Assembly: GCA_023439305.1 (NCBI GenBank)
Contig: JAEXOO010000051.1
Span: forward strand, 25,196-89,195
From: Pseudomonadota bacterium
GTDB taxonomy: Bacteria; Pseudomonadota; Gammaproteobacteria; Burkholderiales; Burkholderiaceae_B
DNA length: 64,000 nucleotides
Direction of reading: 5' to 3'
In this document: positions 1-8,277 of the stretch, piece after piece
Layout: the number at the start of each line of letters is the position of its first letter
Position numbering within the stretch: position 1 is the first letter of the stretch
Notes under the pieces: model-generated
What the model was told of the DNA's origin: nothing
The model's database searches: none
The model's input: only the letters and a program-made list of their open reading frames with translations
Translations under genes and position numbers: made by a program

Positions 1-44
1 TCCTTATCCTGGGCAGGCCTTGTAACGCCTCTGTCCAGACCGAT

Positions 45-75
45 TTGCCAAGGGCCTGAGCTCAAGGGCTAGAAT
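45..75 (+). promoter_or_regulatory. candidate sigma70 promoter of maeB
   Basis: A TTGCCA hexamer at 45-50 and a TAGAAT hexamer at 70-75 are separated by 19 bases, which is longer than ideal. The -10 hexamer overlaps the in-frame ATG at 74, so transcripts from here could not use that ATG. This supports the start at 164 for maeB. Sequence match only. Confidence 0.4.
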
Positions 76-163
76 GGTTCTGTTCCATCCCCTGGGTGGA
101 GCAACGCCACTGGGGCTGACGGCCGCCAGTTCGTTCAATGGTTTTTTGCGCAAGGTACACAGC

Positions 164-2458
164 ATGGATGCCAATTTTCGGAAAGCGGCCCTGGAATATC
201 ACGAGCAGGGGCGACCCGGAAAGCTGTCGGTCGTACCGACCAAACAATTGTCCAATCAGCGGGATCTGGCGCTGGCCTATTCACCCGGCGTAGCGGCTGC
301 GTGCGAAGAGATCGTCGCCGATCCGCAGAATGCATTCCGCTATACCGGTCGGGGCAATCTGGTGGGTGTCATTTCCAACGGCACCGCCGTGCTGGGACTG
401 GGGAATATCGGCGCGCTTGCGTCCAAGCCTGTCATGGAAGGCAAAGCAGTCTTGTTCAAGAGCTTTGCCGGCCTGGATGTATTCGATATCGAAATCAACG
501 AAACGGATCCGGACAAGCTGGTGGACATCATTGCCGGCCTGGAACCCACCTTTGGCGGCATCAACCTGGAAGACATCAAGGCACCCGAGTGCTTCGAAGT
601 CGAGCGCAAGCTGCGCGAGCGCATGAGCATCCCCGTCTTTCACGACGACCAGCACGGCACCGCCATCTGCGTCACGGCAGCCTTCCTGAATGGCCTGAGC
701 GTCGTGGGCAAGGACATCAAGACAATCAAGGTCGTCACCTCCGGCGCCGGCGCGGCCGCTCTGGCCTGCCTGGACCTGATGGTGGACATGGGCCTGCCTG
801 AAGAAAACGTCTGGGTCACCGACATCGACGGCGTGGTTTATGTAGGCCGCCCCGGCCACCAGGTGCCCGAGCTGGCCCGCTTTGCCAAGGACACCGACGC
901 CCGCAAGCTGGCCGATGTCATCGACGGCGCAGATGTCTTTCTGGGCCTGTCGGCCGGCGGCGTGCTCAAGCCCGATATGCTCAAGCAGATGGCGGCACGG
1001 CCTTTGATTCTGGCGCTGGCCAATCCCAATCCCGAGATCCTGCCCGAGGACGCGCATGCAGTGCGCGACGATGTGGTCATGGCGACGGGCCGCTCGGACT
1101 ACCCGAACCAGGTCAACAACGTTCTTTGCTTCCCCTACATCTTCCGAGGCGCGCTGGATGTGGGTGCCACCACCATTACCCGCGGCATGGAAAAGGCGGC
1201 TGTTCATGCCATTTGCCAATTGGCCCGCGAAGAGCAGGACGAAGGCGTGGCCGCCGCCTACGGACTGGAAGAAGTCTCGTTCGGCCCGGCTTTTTTCATC
1301 CCTCGTCCGTTTGATTCCCGACTGATCGTGCGCATTGCGCCCGCCGTGGCCAAGGCGGCCATGGAAGAAGGCGTCGCCACGCGTCCGATCCAGGATTTCG
1401 ACAACTACGTCTATCAACTGCGCCAGTTTGTCTACAAGTCCGGCTCCTTCATGAAGCCCATTTATTCCCTGGCCCGCGGCCTGGTGCAGGACGGTGGCAA
1501 GGCGCGTGTGGTGTTCACCGAAGGCGAGGACGAACGTGTTCTGCGCGCCGTGCAGATCATCGTGGACGAAGGACTGGCCCGGCCCATCCTGGTGGGACGC
1601 CCGGCCGTCCTGCAGCAGCGCATCGAGCGCTACGGCCTGCGCCTGCGCCTGGGAGTGGACGTGGAAGTCACCAACCCCGAGCAGGATGACCGCTTCCACC
1701 AGTACTGGACCTGCTATTGGGAAATCATGTCGCGTCGCGGCATCAGCAAGGAGATGGCCCGGGTGGAAATGCGTCGCCGTCCTACGCTGATCGGCGCCAT
1801 GATGGTGCATCTGGGTGATGCCGACGGCATGATCTGCGGCACGGTCGGTCGATACGAAAATCACCTTGAACTGGTGGATCAGGTCATCGGCAAGGCTGCC
1901 GGCGTGGAAACTTACGCGGCCATGAATATCCTGCTGCTCAGCGAGCGATCCGTGGCCTTGACTGACACCCACATCAACTACGATCCGGATGCTGCCCAGG
2001 TGGCCGAAATTACCTTGGCGGCGGCGCGCAAGATGCGCCAGTTCAACATCGAGCCCAAAGTGGCGCTGCTGTCCAGTTCCAACTTCGGCACCAACGATGC
2101 GCCGGCTGGCGTGAAGATGCGCCAGGCCTTGCAGGTGGTGCGCGAATTGGACCCTTCCCTGGAAGTCGACGGCGAAATGCACGGAGACTGCGCTCTGGAC
2201 GAAAAAGCCCGTTTGCAGACTTTGCCCACCTCGACGCTCAGCGGTGAAGCCAATCTGTTGGTGTGTCCCAACGTAGAGGCCGGCAATATCGCCTACAACT
2301 TGCTCAAGACGGCGGCCGGCGGCAATGTGGCTATCGGCCCCTTCTTGCTGGGCGCGCGCGCTCCGGTGCATATCATGACCTCCACCTCGTCCGTGCGGCG
2401 CATCGTCAACATGACCGCGGTGACAGTGGTCGATGCCAACGTGGCGGCTGATGCCTGA
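164..2458 (+). CDS. maeB: NADP-dependent malic enzyme, MaeB type with phosphotransacetylase-like tail
   Basis: Oxidative decarboxylation of malate to pyruvate, giving NADPH, in the cytosol. The 764-residue product has the two-part MaeB layout. Residues about 1-420 are the malic enzyme and NAD(P)-binding domains, with the VFHDDQHGTA motif and a TSGAGAAA nucleotide-binding loop. From about residue 440 there is a phosphate acetyl/butyryltransferase-like domain, which in this family is regulatory and not catalytic. I chose the ATG at 164 because the protein then begins like other MaeB proteins (MDANFRKAALEYH) and because the upstream ATG at 74 lies inside the candidate -10 box. The patatin gene follows after 9 bases, so the two may be cotranscribed. 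Length is normal for the family. Confidence 0.93.
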   Translation: MDANFRKAALEYHEQGRPGKLSVVPTKQLSNQRDLALAYSPGVAAACEEIVADPQNAFRYTGRGNLVGVISNGTAVLGLGNIGALASKPVMEGKAVLFKSFAGLDVFDIEINETDPDKLVDIIAGLEPTFGGINLEDIKAPECFEVERKLRERMSIPVFHDDQHGTAICVTAAFLNGLSVVGKDIKTIKVVTSGAGAAALACLDLMVDMGLPEENVWVTDIDGVVYVGRPGHQVPELARFAKDTDARKLADVIDGADVFLGLSAGGVLKPDMLKQMAARPLILALANPNPEILPEDAHAVRDDVVMATGRSDYPNQVNNVLCFPYIFRGALDVGATTITRGMEKAAVHAICQLAREEQDEGVAAAYGLEEVSFGPAFFIPRPFDSRLIVRIAPAVAKAAMEEGVATRPIQDFDNYVYQLRQFVYKSGSFMKPIYSLARGLVQDGGKARVVFTEGEDERVLRAVQIIVDEGLARPILVGRPAVLQQRIERYGLRLRLGVDVEVTNPEQDDRFHQYWTCYWEIMSRRGISKEMARVEMRRRPTLIGAMMVHLGDADGMICGTVGRYENHLELVDQVIGKAAGVETYAAMNILLLSERSVALTDTHINYDPDAAQVAEITLAAARKMRQFNIEPKVALLSSSNFGTNDAPAGVKMRQALQVVRELDPSLEVDGEMHGDCALDEKARLQTLPTSTLSGEANLLVCPNVEAGNIAYNLLKTAAGGNVAIGPFLLGARAPVHIMTSTSSVRRIVNMTAVTVVDANVAADA

Positions 2459-2467
2459 TCCCGCACC

Positions 2468-3667
2468 ATGATCTTCCGCACCTCGTCTCCTGTTGCGCTG
2501 GTCCTGAACGGGGGCGGGGCTCGGGGCGCATACCAGGCCGGCGTGCTTGCCGGCCTGCTGGAAATTCTGGATCCGCAGCGCCATCCCGATTTCAGTAATC
2601 CGTTCGACATCATTTGCGGCTCGTCTGCAGGCGCCATCAATGCGGCGGGCCTGGCCTGCAAGGCCGACAAACCCCACGAAGCTGTGGATCACATACAACA
2701 GCTTTGGGCGTCGCTGAATAGCCACAATATCTTTCATTCCGATCCGGTGCTGTTGTTCAAGACCAGCCTGCACTGGCTTGCCACCGTATCGCTGGGGTGG
2801 CTGTCGCCGCGCTTGCGCGAGCACATTCCCCATTCACTGCTGGACAACGCGCCATTGCGGCGCCTGCTGGAAGACAGTCTGGATTTCGATCGCTTGCAGC
2901 GCAATCTGGCCTGCGAGCACCTGGGCGCTCTGGCTATCACCGCGGCGGCCTACACCACGGGCGAACACCTGACCTTCTATCAGTCGGATCGCCGCATCCG
3001 CCCCTGGTCGCGCAATCTGCGCCGCGCCATTCCCGGCGCCATAGGGGTAGACCACCTGATGGCTTCCAGCGCGATTCCTTTTGTCTTTCCCGCCCAGCCC
3101 CTGCTGGTCGGCGGGCAGATTCAGTGGTGCGGCGACGGCACCATGCGCCAGTTGGCTCCCATCAGCCCGGCGATCCATCTGGGCGCGCACAAGGTCCTGA
3201 TTGTGGGCACGGGCTATGCGGACAACACCTACCACAGCGAGGAGTCGCCCGACCCGCCGTATCCCTCGCTGGCGCAGATCAGCGGCTACGCCTTATCCAA
3301 CATATTTCTGGATAGCGTGTCAATGGATATCGAGCGCATGGAGCGCATCAATACGTTGCTTGCGTACATGCCCGCAAATGTATTACAAAGCCAATCGCTG
3401 CGTCCTGTCAGCACATTTGCCATCACTCCCAGCCGCTCGCTGGATGAAATTGCCACGCGGCATATTCATCAGATGCCAACTGCTGCGCGTACCCTATTTC
3501 GAGTACTTGGTGTATCTTCAAAGTCCGGTCCGACCACAGGCGGTGCATTAATTTCATATTTGTTGTTCGAGTCCGGCTACACCCAAGAGCTGATCGAACT
3601 AGGAAAGACCGATACCATGAGTCGTCGTGAAGAAGTGATAGCGTTTTTTAAGGAGACGTCGCAATGA
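2468..3667 (+). CDS. patatin-like phospholipase
   Basis: Predicted serine acyl hydrolase of 399 residues. The patatin hallmarks are visible. The glycine-rich oxyanion loop GGGARGAYQAG is at residues 15-25. The nucleophile elbow GSSAG is at 51-55, with Ser53 as nucleophile. A DG motif near residue 222 completes the Ser-Asp dyad. There is no clear signal peptide, so the protein is probably cytosolic or peripheral to the membrane. Family members hydrolyse phospholipids or other acyl esters; the substrate here cannot be told. The gene starts 9 bases after maeB and its stop overlaps the start of the barstar-like gene by 4 bases, so these two are translationally coupled. Confidence 0.85.
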   Translation: MIFRTSSPVALVLNGGGARGAYQAGVLAGLLEILDPQRHPDFSNPFDIICGSSAGAINAAGLACKADKPHEAVDHIQQLWASLNSHNIFHSDPVLLFKTSLHWLATVSLGWLSPRLREHIPHSLLDNAPLRRLLEDSLDFDRLQRNLACEHLGALAITAAAYTTGEHLTFYQSDRRIRPWSRNLRRAIPGAIGVDHLMASSAIPFVFPAQPLLVGGQIQWCGDGTMRQLAPISPAIHLGAHKVLIVGTGYADNTYHSEESPDPPYPSLAQISGYALSNIFLDSVSMDIERMERINTLLAYMPANVLQSQSLRPVSTFAITPSRSLDEIATRHIHQMPTAARTLFRVLGVSSKSGPTTGGALISYLLFESGYTQELIELGKTDTMSRREEVIAFFKETSQ

Positions 3668-4131
3668 GCCAGGACCTTAATTTGCAAGCGGTTTTGCAAC
3701 AAGGCGGTTTGCTCGACGCAGGCAGTCTGAAAACTGCCGATTTCCTGGAGCAGGCCCAGGCTCAAGGCCTGACGGCCTTTGTGGTGGAGTGCGACCGGGC
3801 GCGAAACCGTTCGGCCGTGTTGCGCGCGGTCGTCAAAGCAGTGGATTTTCCCGAGTTCTTCGGCGGCAATCTGGACGCTTTGTACGATTGCCTGTGCGAT
3901 ACCGTGCTGGATCAGAAAAGCGGCCTGGCCCTGTGGTTCGACAATCTCCATTCGGGCGATCCCGCCCTGGAGAAGGACGCCCAGGCCATTTTGCGTGTGT
4001 GCGACGATGTGCATGAATGGGCCTCGAACAACGATCGTCGTTTTGTGTACGCCATTTTGCATGCCGGCAAGCATCCTGACCCCGAACCCGGCGTGGACCC
4101 TTTGCCATATTCCGGCCAGGAAGAAGACTGA
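3664..4131 (+). CDS. barstar-like protein
   Basis: 155 residues with a barstar domain at about 58-140. The stretch FPEFFGGNLDALYDCL aligns directly with the barnase-binding helix and loop of barstar. Asp71 and Asp75 match barstar Asp35 and Asp39, and Tyr74 replaces Trp38. Barstar inhibits the ribonuclease barnase by plugging its active site, but many bacterial homologues have no known partner. No barnase-like RNase lies next to the gene. An N-terminal extension of about 55 residues is unlike barstar itself. The start overlaps the patatin stop (ATGA) and has an AAGGAGA ribosome binding site inside the patatin gene. A role in controlling the coupled lipase or an unlinked nuclease is only inference. 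Confidence 0.8.
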   Translation: MSQDLNLQAVLQQGGLLDAGSLKTADFLEQAQAQGLTAFVVECDRARNRSAVLRAVVKAVDFPEFFGGNLDALYDCLCDTVLDQKSGLALWFDNLHSGDPALEKDAQAILRVCDDVHEWASNNDRRFVYAILHAGKHPDPEPGVDPLPYSGQEED

Positions 4132-4164
4132 TCGTCTTCACGGGCGTTCAGAGCGCAGCAGTAC

Positions 4165-4193
4165 AAAAACTCCGGCCATGGCCGGAGTTTTTT
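4165..4193. terminator. bidirectional intrinsic terminator
   Basis: A 9-bp perfect stem (ACTCCGGCC at 4169-4177 against 4180-4188) carries an A-run on the left and a T-run on the right. It can therefore end transcription of the barstar-like gene on the plus strand and of rsmE on the minus strand, whose stop is at 4238. Confidence 0.85.
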
Positions 4194-4237
4194 ATTTGCG
4201 TTCTGTCTGATGCGGGCGGATGGCGCTGGGCGGCGGA

Positions 4238-4966
4238 CTACTCCCAGCCTTGCAGGGCGCTGATGGCGGAACTGAGCGCCAGGGCGGCGGTTTCGGTGCG
4301 CAGCACGCGCCGTCCGAAGCGGATGGCCTGGGCCTGGAGTTGTTGCGCAGCGTCCTGTTCCTCTGGAGCCCAGCCGCCTTCGGGGCCGATCAGGATCACG
4401 ATGTCCTGGTGCTGGGGAGTCAGGGCCTGCGCCAGCGTGCGCTCGGCGTCGGGGTCGCAGAACAGGTGCAAGCCGTCTTGGGGCTGGCGCGCGTATTCGG
4501 CCAAACTGAAGGGATCGGCCAGTGTCATCAAACGGTTGCGGCCGCATTGCTCGCTGGCGGACTCGATGACGCGTTGCCAGTGCGCCATGCGCTTGGCCTG
4601 GCGCTCGGCATTGAGCTGCAGCACGCTGCGACGGGCGCGTATGGGCACGAAGCGGCTGACTCCGATCTCAACGGCTTTTTCGATGATCCAGTCCATCTTG
4701 TCGCCCGACGCAATGCCTTGCAGCACGGTGATGCGTCCAGCCAGCTCGGTGTTCGGGCTCTGGGCCTGGTCCAGGCGTGCGTATCCTTTCTTGCCGTCTA
4801 TGCGCAAGATGGCGGGGTACTGGGAGCCGCGACCGTCGAACAACACGATCGGGGAGCCGTCCGCCAGACGCAGAACGCGCAGGGCGTGATGCGCGAGCGT
4901 CTCGGGCAGGGCGATATCCGTGCCGGACTCTAGCGCAAGAGGGTGGTAAAAACGGGGAGCGGCCAT
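4238..4966 (-). CDS. rsmE: 16S rRNA m3U1498 methyltransferase RsmE
   Basis: Methylates N3 of U1498 in helix 44 of 16S rRNA, using S-adenosylmethionine, in the cytosol. The 242-residue product shows the RsmE/SPOUT pattern. An N-terminal PUA-like domain begins MAAPRFYHP. The SPOUT domain contains the DWIIEKAVEIGV segment, the SAM-knot motif LIGPEGGW and the C-terminal GRRVLRTETAA motif. The reading frame extends about 57 codons further upstream, but that part is rich in Cys and Trp and not family-like, so I start at the ATG at 4966. It is divergent from tkt and shares a bidirectional terminator with the barstar-like gene. Confidence 0.93.
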   Translation of the reverse strand: MAAPRFYHPLALESGTDIALPETLAHHALRVLRLADGSPIVLFDGRGSQYPAILRIDGKKGYARLDQAQSPNTELAGRITVLQGIASGDKMDWIIEKAVEIGVSRFVPIRARRSVLQLNAERQAKRMAHWQRVIESASEQCGRNRLMTLADPFSLAEYARQPQDGLHLFCDPDAERTLAQALTPQHQDIVILIGPEGGWAPEEQDAAQQLQAQAIRFGRRVLRTETAALALSSAISALQGWE

Positions 4967-5050
4967 ATTTGGACACCAACAAACACAAAAAACGGCACAA
5001 GCATACCGTACCTTGGCAGCGGCATGGTGGCGGCGGTTTAGCGCCAGCAA

Positions 5051-5059
5051 TGCTAAAAT
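5051..5059 (+). promoter_or_regulatory. candidate extended -10 promoter of tkt
   Basis: TGCTAAAAT matches an extended -10 element (TG-N-TAAAAT) about 80 bases before the tkt start. No good -35 box stands at 16-18 bases upstream, which is tolerable for extended -10 promoters. Sequence match only. Confidence 0.4.
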
Positions 5060-5140
5060 AGCGCGTTTTATAAACCAATTTGGGCCGTAGGCTATCCGCA
5101 ACACCGGAACCGCCGCTTCGCGCGCCCCAACGAGCATCTC

Positions 5141-7186
5141 ATGGATCTTGCCTCAGCCTCTGATAAAACCCTGGCTAACGCCATTCGCGCGTTGTCTATG
5201 GACGCCGTGCAACAAGCTAATTCGGGGCACCCCGGTGCGCCCATGGGCATGGCCGATATCGCCCAGGTCTTGTGGTCTCGGCACCTGAAACACAACCCTT
5301 CGGACCCTGCCTGGCTGGATCGCGACCGCTTTGTGTTGTCAAACGGCCACGGTTCCATGCTGATCTACGCCTTGCTGCACCTGTCGGGCTACGACCTGCC
5401 TATCGAAGAGCTGCGCAATTTCCGTCAAATGCATTCCCGCACGCCCGGCCACCCCGAAGTGGGCATTACGGCAGGCGTGGAAACCACGACCGGCCCGCTG
5501 GGCCAGGGACTGGGCAACGCCGTAGGCTTCGCGCTGGCCGAAGCCTTGCTGGCGCGCGAATTCAACCGTGAAGGTCACGATATCGTCGATCACCTGACCT
5601 GGGTGTTCGCCGGCGACGGCTGCCTGATGGAAGGGGTATCGCACGAGGCCTGCTCGCTGGCCGGCACCCTGAAGCTGTCCAAGCTGGTCGTGTTCTACGA
5701 CGACAACGGCATCTCCATCGACGGCCAGGTCAAGAACTGGTTTGGCGACGATACGCCGGCCCGATTCGAGAGCTACGGCTGGAACGTCGTCCGCTCTGTG
5801 GACGGTCACGATGCGGCCTCGATTGAAGACGCCATCGAGCAGGCTCGCCGCAATGCGGCCGCCGGCACCGGCCCCACCCTGATCTGCTGTCGCACGGTCA
5901 TCGGCAAGGGCGCCCCCAATGCCGCCGGCTCCGAAAAAGTGCACGGCGCGCCGTTGGGCGCGGACGAAATCGCCGCCACGCGCGCTGCGCTGGGCTGGAA
6001 TCACGCTCCTTTCGAGATTCCCCAGGACATTTACCAAGCATGGGACGGACGCGAAAAAGGCGCCGCCTTGCAGGCTGGCTGGCAATCGCGTTTCGATGCT
6101 TACCGTCAGGCGCACCCTGAACTGGCCGCCGAGCTGGAACGTCGCCTGAAGGGCGAACTGCCCGAAGGCTTCGCTGCCAAGGTGCAGGCCTTCATCGCTG
6201 CTACGGCCGAAAAAGCCGAGACCGTTGCCTCGCGCAAGGCCTCGCAGTTTGCCATTGCCGAGCTGGTGCAGTTGTTGCCTGAAATGTTGGGCGGCTCCGC
6301 CGATCTGACCGGTTCCAACTTCACCGACTGGAAGGGGGCCCAGGCGGTGCGCGCCCACGAAGACGGCGTGCATTTCGGTCGCCACATCAACTACGGCGTG
6401 CGCGAGTTCGGCATGGCCGCCGTCATGAACGGCCTGGCCCTGCATGGCGGCTATCTGCCGTTCGGCGGCACCTTCCTGACCTTCTCCGACTATTCCCGTA
6501 ATGCCATCCGCATGGCGGCCTTGATGAAGCAGCGCGTGGTGCATGTGTTCACGCACGACTCCATCGGCCTGGGCGAAGACGGTCCAACCCACCAGTCCAT
6601 CGAGCACGCCAACAGCCTGCGCCTGATCCCGAACCTGCACGTCTGGCGCCCTTGCGACACCACCGAAACCGCCGTGGCCTGGGCCTGCTCGGTAGAGCGT
6701 CCTGCCAGCATCGGCATGGATGTGCATGACGGCGGCCCCAGTGCGCTGCTGCTGTCGCGCCAGAACCTGCCTTTCGTGGCCCGCGATGCCCAGACCATCC
6801 AGGACATCCGCCGTGGCGGCTATGTGCTGCGCGATGCCGAAGGCGCTCGCGCCATCATCATGGCCACGGGTTCCGAAGTCGCCCTGGCGCTGCAGGCGCA
6901 GGAGCAGTTGGCCGAGCAAGGCATTCCGACGCGGGTCGTGTCCATGCCGTGCACCAACCTGTTCGACACCCAGGATGCCGAATGGCGCAAGCAGGTGCTG
7001 ACGCCCGGCCTGCCTCGCGTGGCGGTCGAAGCCGGCACCACGGGCCTGTGGTTCAAGTACGTCGGCCTGGAGGGCGCTGTCGTGGGTATCGATACCTACG
7101 GTGAGTCCGCCCCTGCCGGCGTCCTGTTCAAGCATTTCGGCCTGACGGCGGACAACGTCGCCGCGACGGTTCAACGAATTCTGTAA
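5141..7186 (+). CDS. tkt: transketolase
   Basis: Thiamine-diphosphate enzyme that moves two-carbon ketol units between sugar phosphates in the pentose phosphate and, where present, Calvin cycles. The 681-residue length is typical. Visible hallmarks are the SGHPGAPMGMAD segment near the N-terminus, the ThDP-binding stretch from GDGCLMEG to about DDNGISIDG, the pyrimidine-domain HDSIGLGEDGPTHQ motif, and a C-terminal transketolase domain. gap follows after 13 bases, so tkt and gap are probably one transcript. This order, with pgk and fba further on, is the usual glycolysis/cbb-type arrangement of Burkholderiales. Confidence 0.97.
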   Translation: MDLASASDKTLANAIRALSMDAVQQANSGHPGAPMGMADIAQVLWSRHLKHNPSDPAWLDRDRFVLSNGHGSMLIYALLHLSGYDLPIEELRNFRQMHSRTPGHPEVGITAGVETTTGPLGQGLGNAVGFALAEALLAREFNREGHDIVDHLTWVFAGDGCLMEGVSHEACSLAGTLKLSKLVVFYDDNGISIDGQVKNWFGDDTPARFESYGWNVVRSVDGHDAASIEDAIEQARRNAAAGTGPTLICCRTVIGKGAPNAAGSEKVHGAPLGADEIAATRAALGWNHAPFEIPQDIYQAWDGREKGAALQAGWQSRFDAYRQAHPELAAELERRLKGELPEGFAAKVQAFIAATAEKAETVASRKASQFAIAELVQLLPEMLGGSADLTGSNFTDWKGAQAVRAHEDGVHFGRHINYGVREFGMAAVMNGLALHGGYLPFGGTFLTFSDYSRNAIRMAALMKQRVVHVFTHDSIGLGEDGPTHQSIEHANSLRLIPNLHVWRPCDTTETAVAWACSVERPASIGMDVHDGGPSALLLSRQNLPFVARDAQTIQDIRRGGYVLRDAEGARAIIMATGSEVALALQAQEQLAEQGIPTRVVSMPCTNLFDTQDAEWRKQVLTPGLPRVAVEAGTTGLWFKYVGLEGAVVGIDTYGESAPAGVLFKHFGLTADNVAATVQRIL

Positions 7187-7199
7187 TTGGAGTCCTGAA

Positions 7200-8213
7200 A
7201 TGACGATTCGCGTCGCAATCAATGGTTATGGCCGTATTGGCCGCATGGTTCTGCGTGCCCACTACGAGTACGGCAAGCAGCACGATATCGAGATCGTGGC
7301 CATCAACGCTTCGGGCGGTGCCGAGATCAACGAGCACCTGACCCGCTATGACTCGGTGCATGGCCGCTTCAACGCCGACGTCAAGCTGGACGGCGATTAC
7401 CTGGTGGTCAATGGCGACCGCATCCGCCTGCTGAGCCAGCGCGACGCCCTGACCTTGCCTTGGGGCGAGCTGGGCGTGGACGTGGTGCTGGAATGCACCG
7501 GCGCCTTCACCTCCAAGGAGAAGGCGAGCGATCACATCAAGGCCGGCGCCAAGAAGGTCATCATCTCCGCTCCCGGCGGCAAGGATGTGGACGCCACCAT
7601 CGTCTACGGCGTGAACCACGACATCCTCAAGAGCACGGACACCGTCATCTCCAACGCATCCTGCACCACCAACTGCCTGGCGCCCCTGGTGGCCCCCTTG
7701 CACAAGGAACTGGGTGTGGTCAGTGGCCTGATGACGACCATTCACGCCTACACCAACGACCAGGTGCTGACCGACGTGCGCCACAAGGACATGCGTCGCG
7801 CCCGTTCGGCCACCAGCAGCATGATCCCCACCAAGACCGGCGCGGCCGCTGCGGTGGGCCTGGTGCTGCCTGAGCTGAACGGCAAGTTGGACGGTTATGC
7901 CGTGCGCGTGCCCACGATCAACGTTTCCATGGTGGATCTGACTTTCGTGGCCAGCCGCGACACCACGGTCGAAGAAGTCAACGGCATCCTCAAGAGCGCC
8001 TCCGAAGGCCACATGAAGGGCATTCTGGACTACTGCACGGAACCCCTGGTGTCCATCGACTTCAATCACACCACGGCCTCCAGCACGGTGGATTCCCTGC
8101 TGACCAAGGTCACTGGCGGCAATATGGTCAAGGTCGCCGCCTGGTACGACAACGAATGGGCTTTCTCTATTCGTATGCTGGACAGCACCATTGCATTGAT
8201 GTCGGCCAAGTAA
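7200..8213 (+). CDS. gap: glyceraldehyde-3-phosphate dehydrogenase, type I
   Basis: Oxidises glyceraldehyde 3-phosphate to 1,3-bisphosphoglycerate with NAD(P). The 337-residue product starts with the Rossmann motif AINGYGRIGR. It carries the catalytic SNASCTTNC motif with Cys155, and the C-terminal WYDNEW motif. A GGAG ribosome binding site lies at 7189-7192, in the 13-base gap after tkt. A perfect inverted repeat lies in the gap to pgk. Some proteobacterial paralogues of this type act on erythrose 4-phosphate; the neighbours tkt and pgk favour the glycolytic role, but substrate choice is not decided by what I can see. Confidence 0.93.
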   Translation: MTIRVAINGYGRIGRMVLRAHYEYGKQHDIEIVAINASGGAEINEHLTRYDSVHGRFNADVKLDGDYLVVNGDRIRLLSQRDALTLPWGELGVDVVLECTGAFTSKEKASDHIKAGAKKVIISAPGGKDVDATIVYGVNHDILKSTDTVISNASCTTNCLAPLVAPLHKELGVVSGLMTTIHAYTNDQVLTDVRHKDMRRARSATSSMIPTKTGAAAAVGLVLPELNGKLDGYAVRVPTINVSMVDLTFVASRDTTVEEVNGILKSASEGHMKGILDYCTEPLVSIDFNHTTASSTVDSLLTKVTGGNMVKVAAWYDNEWAFSIRMLDSTIALMSAK

Positions 8214-8226
8214 TCAGGCCGGCCAG

Positions 8227-8250
8227 CAAGGGCGGGATATCCCGCCCTTG
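8227..8250. repeat. perfect inverted repeat between gap and pgk
   Basis: A 24-base perfect palindrome (CAAGGGCGGGAT and its complement) lies 13 bases after the gap stop. No T-run follows, so it is not a classical terminator. It may stabilise the gap end of the message or be a processing site. Confidence 0.6.
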
Positions 8251-8277
8251 TCACGTTAATTCCCACAACAAAAAATC

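Noticed and set aside
74..163. Upstream ATG for maeB, adding 30 residues
   Set aside because: It overlaps the candidate -10 box, and the added segment is not found in the MaeB layout; the ATG at 164 fits.
281..2833. Minus-strand open frame of 850 codons across maeB and the patatin gene
   Set aside because: It mirrors the codon structure of the plus-strand genes, is rich in His, Gln and Arg without any family motif, and maeB is certain here. Similar long antisense frames at 5339-7222 (under tkt) and 56752-59259 (under the ClC and barrel genes) were rejected for the same reason.
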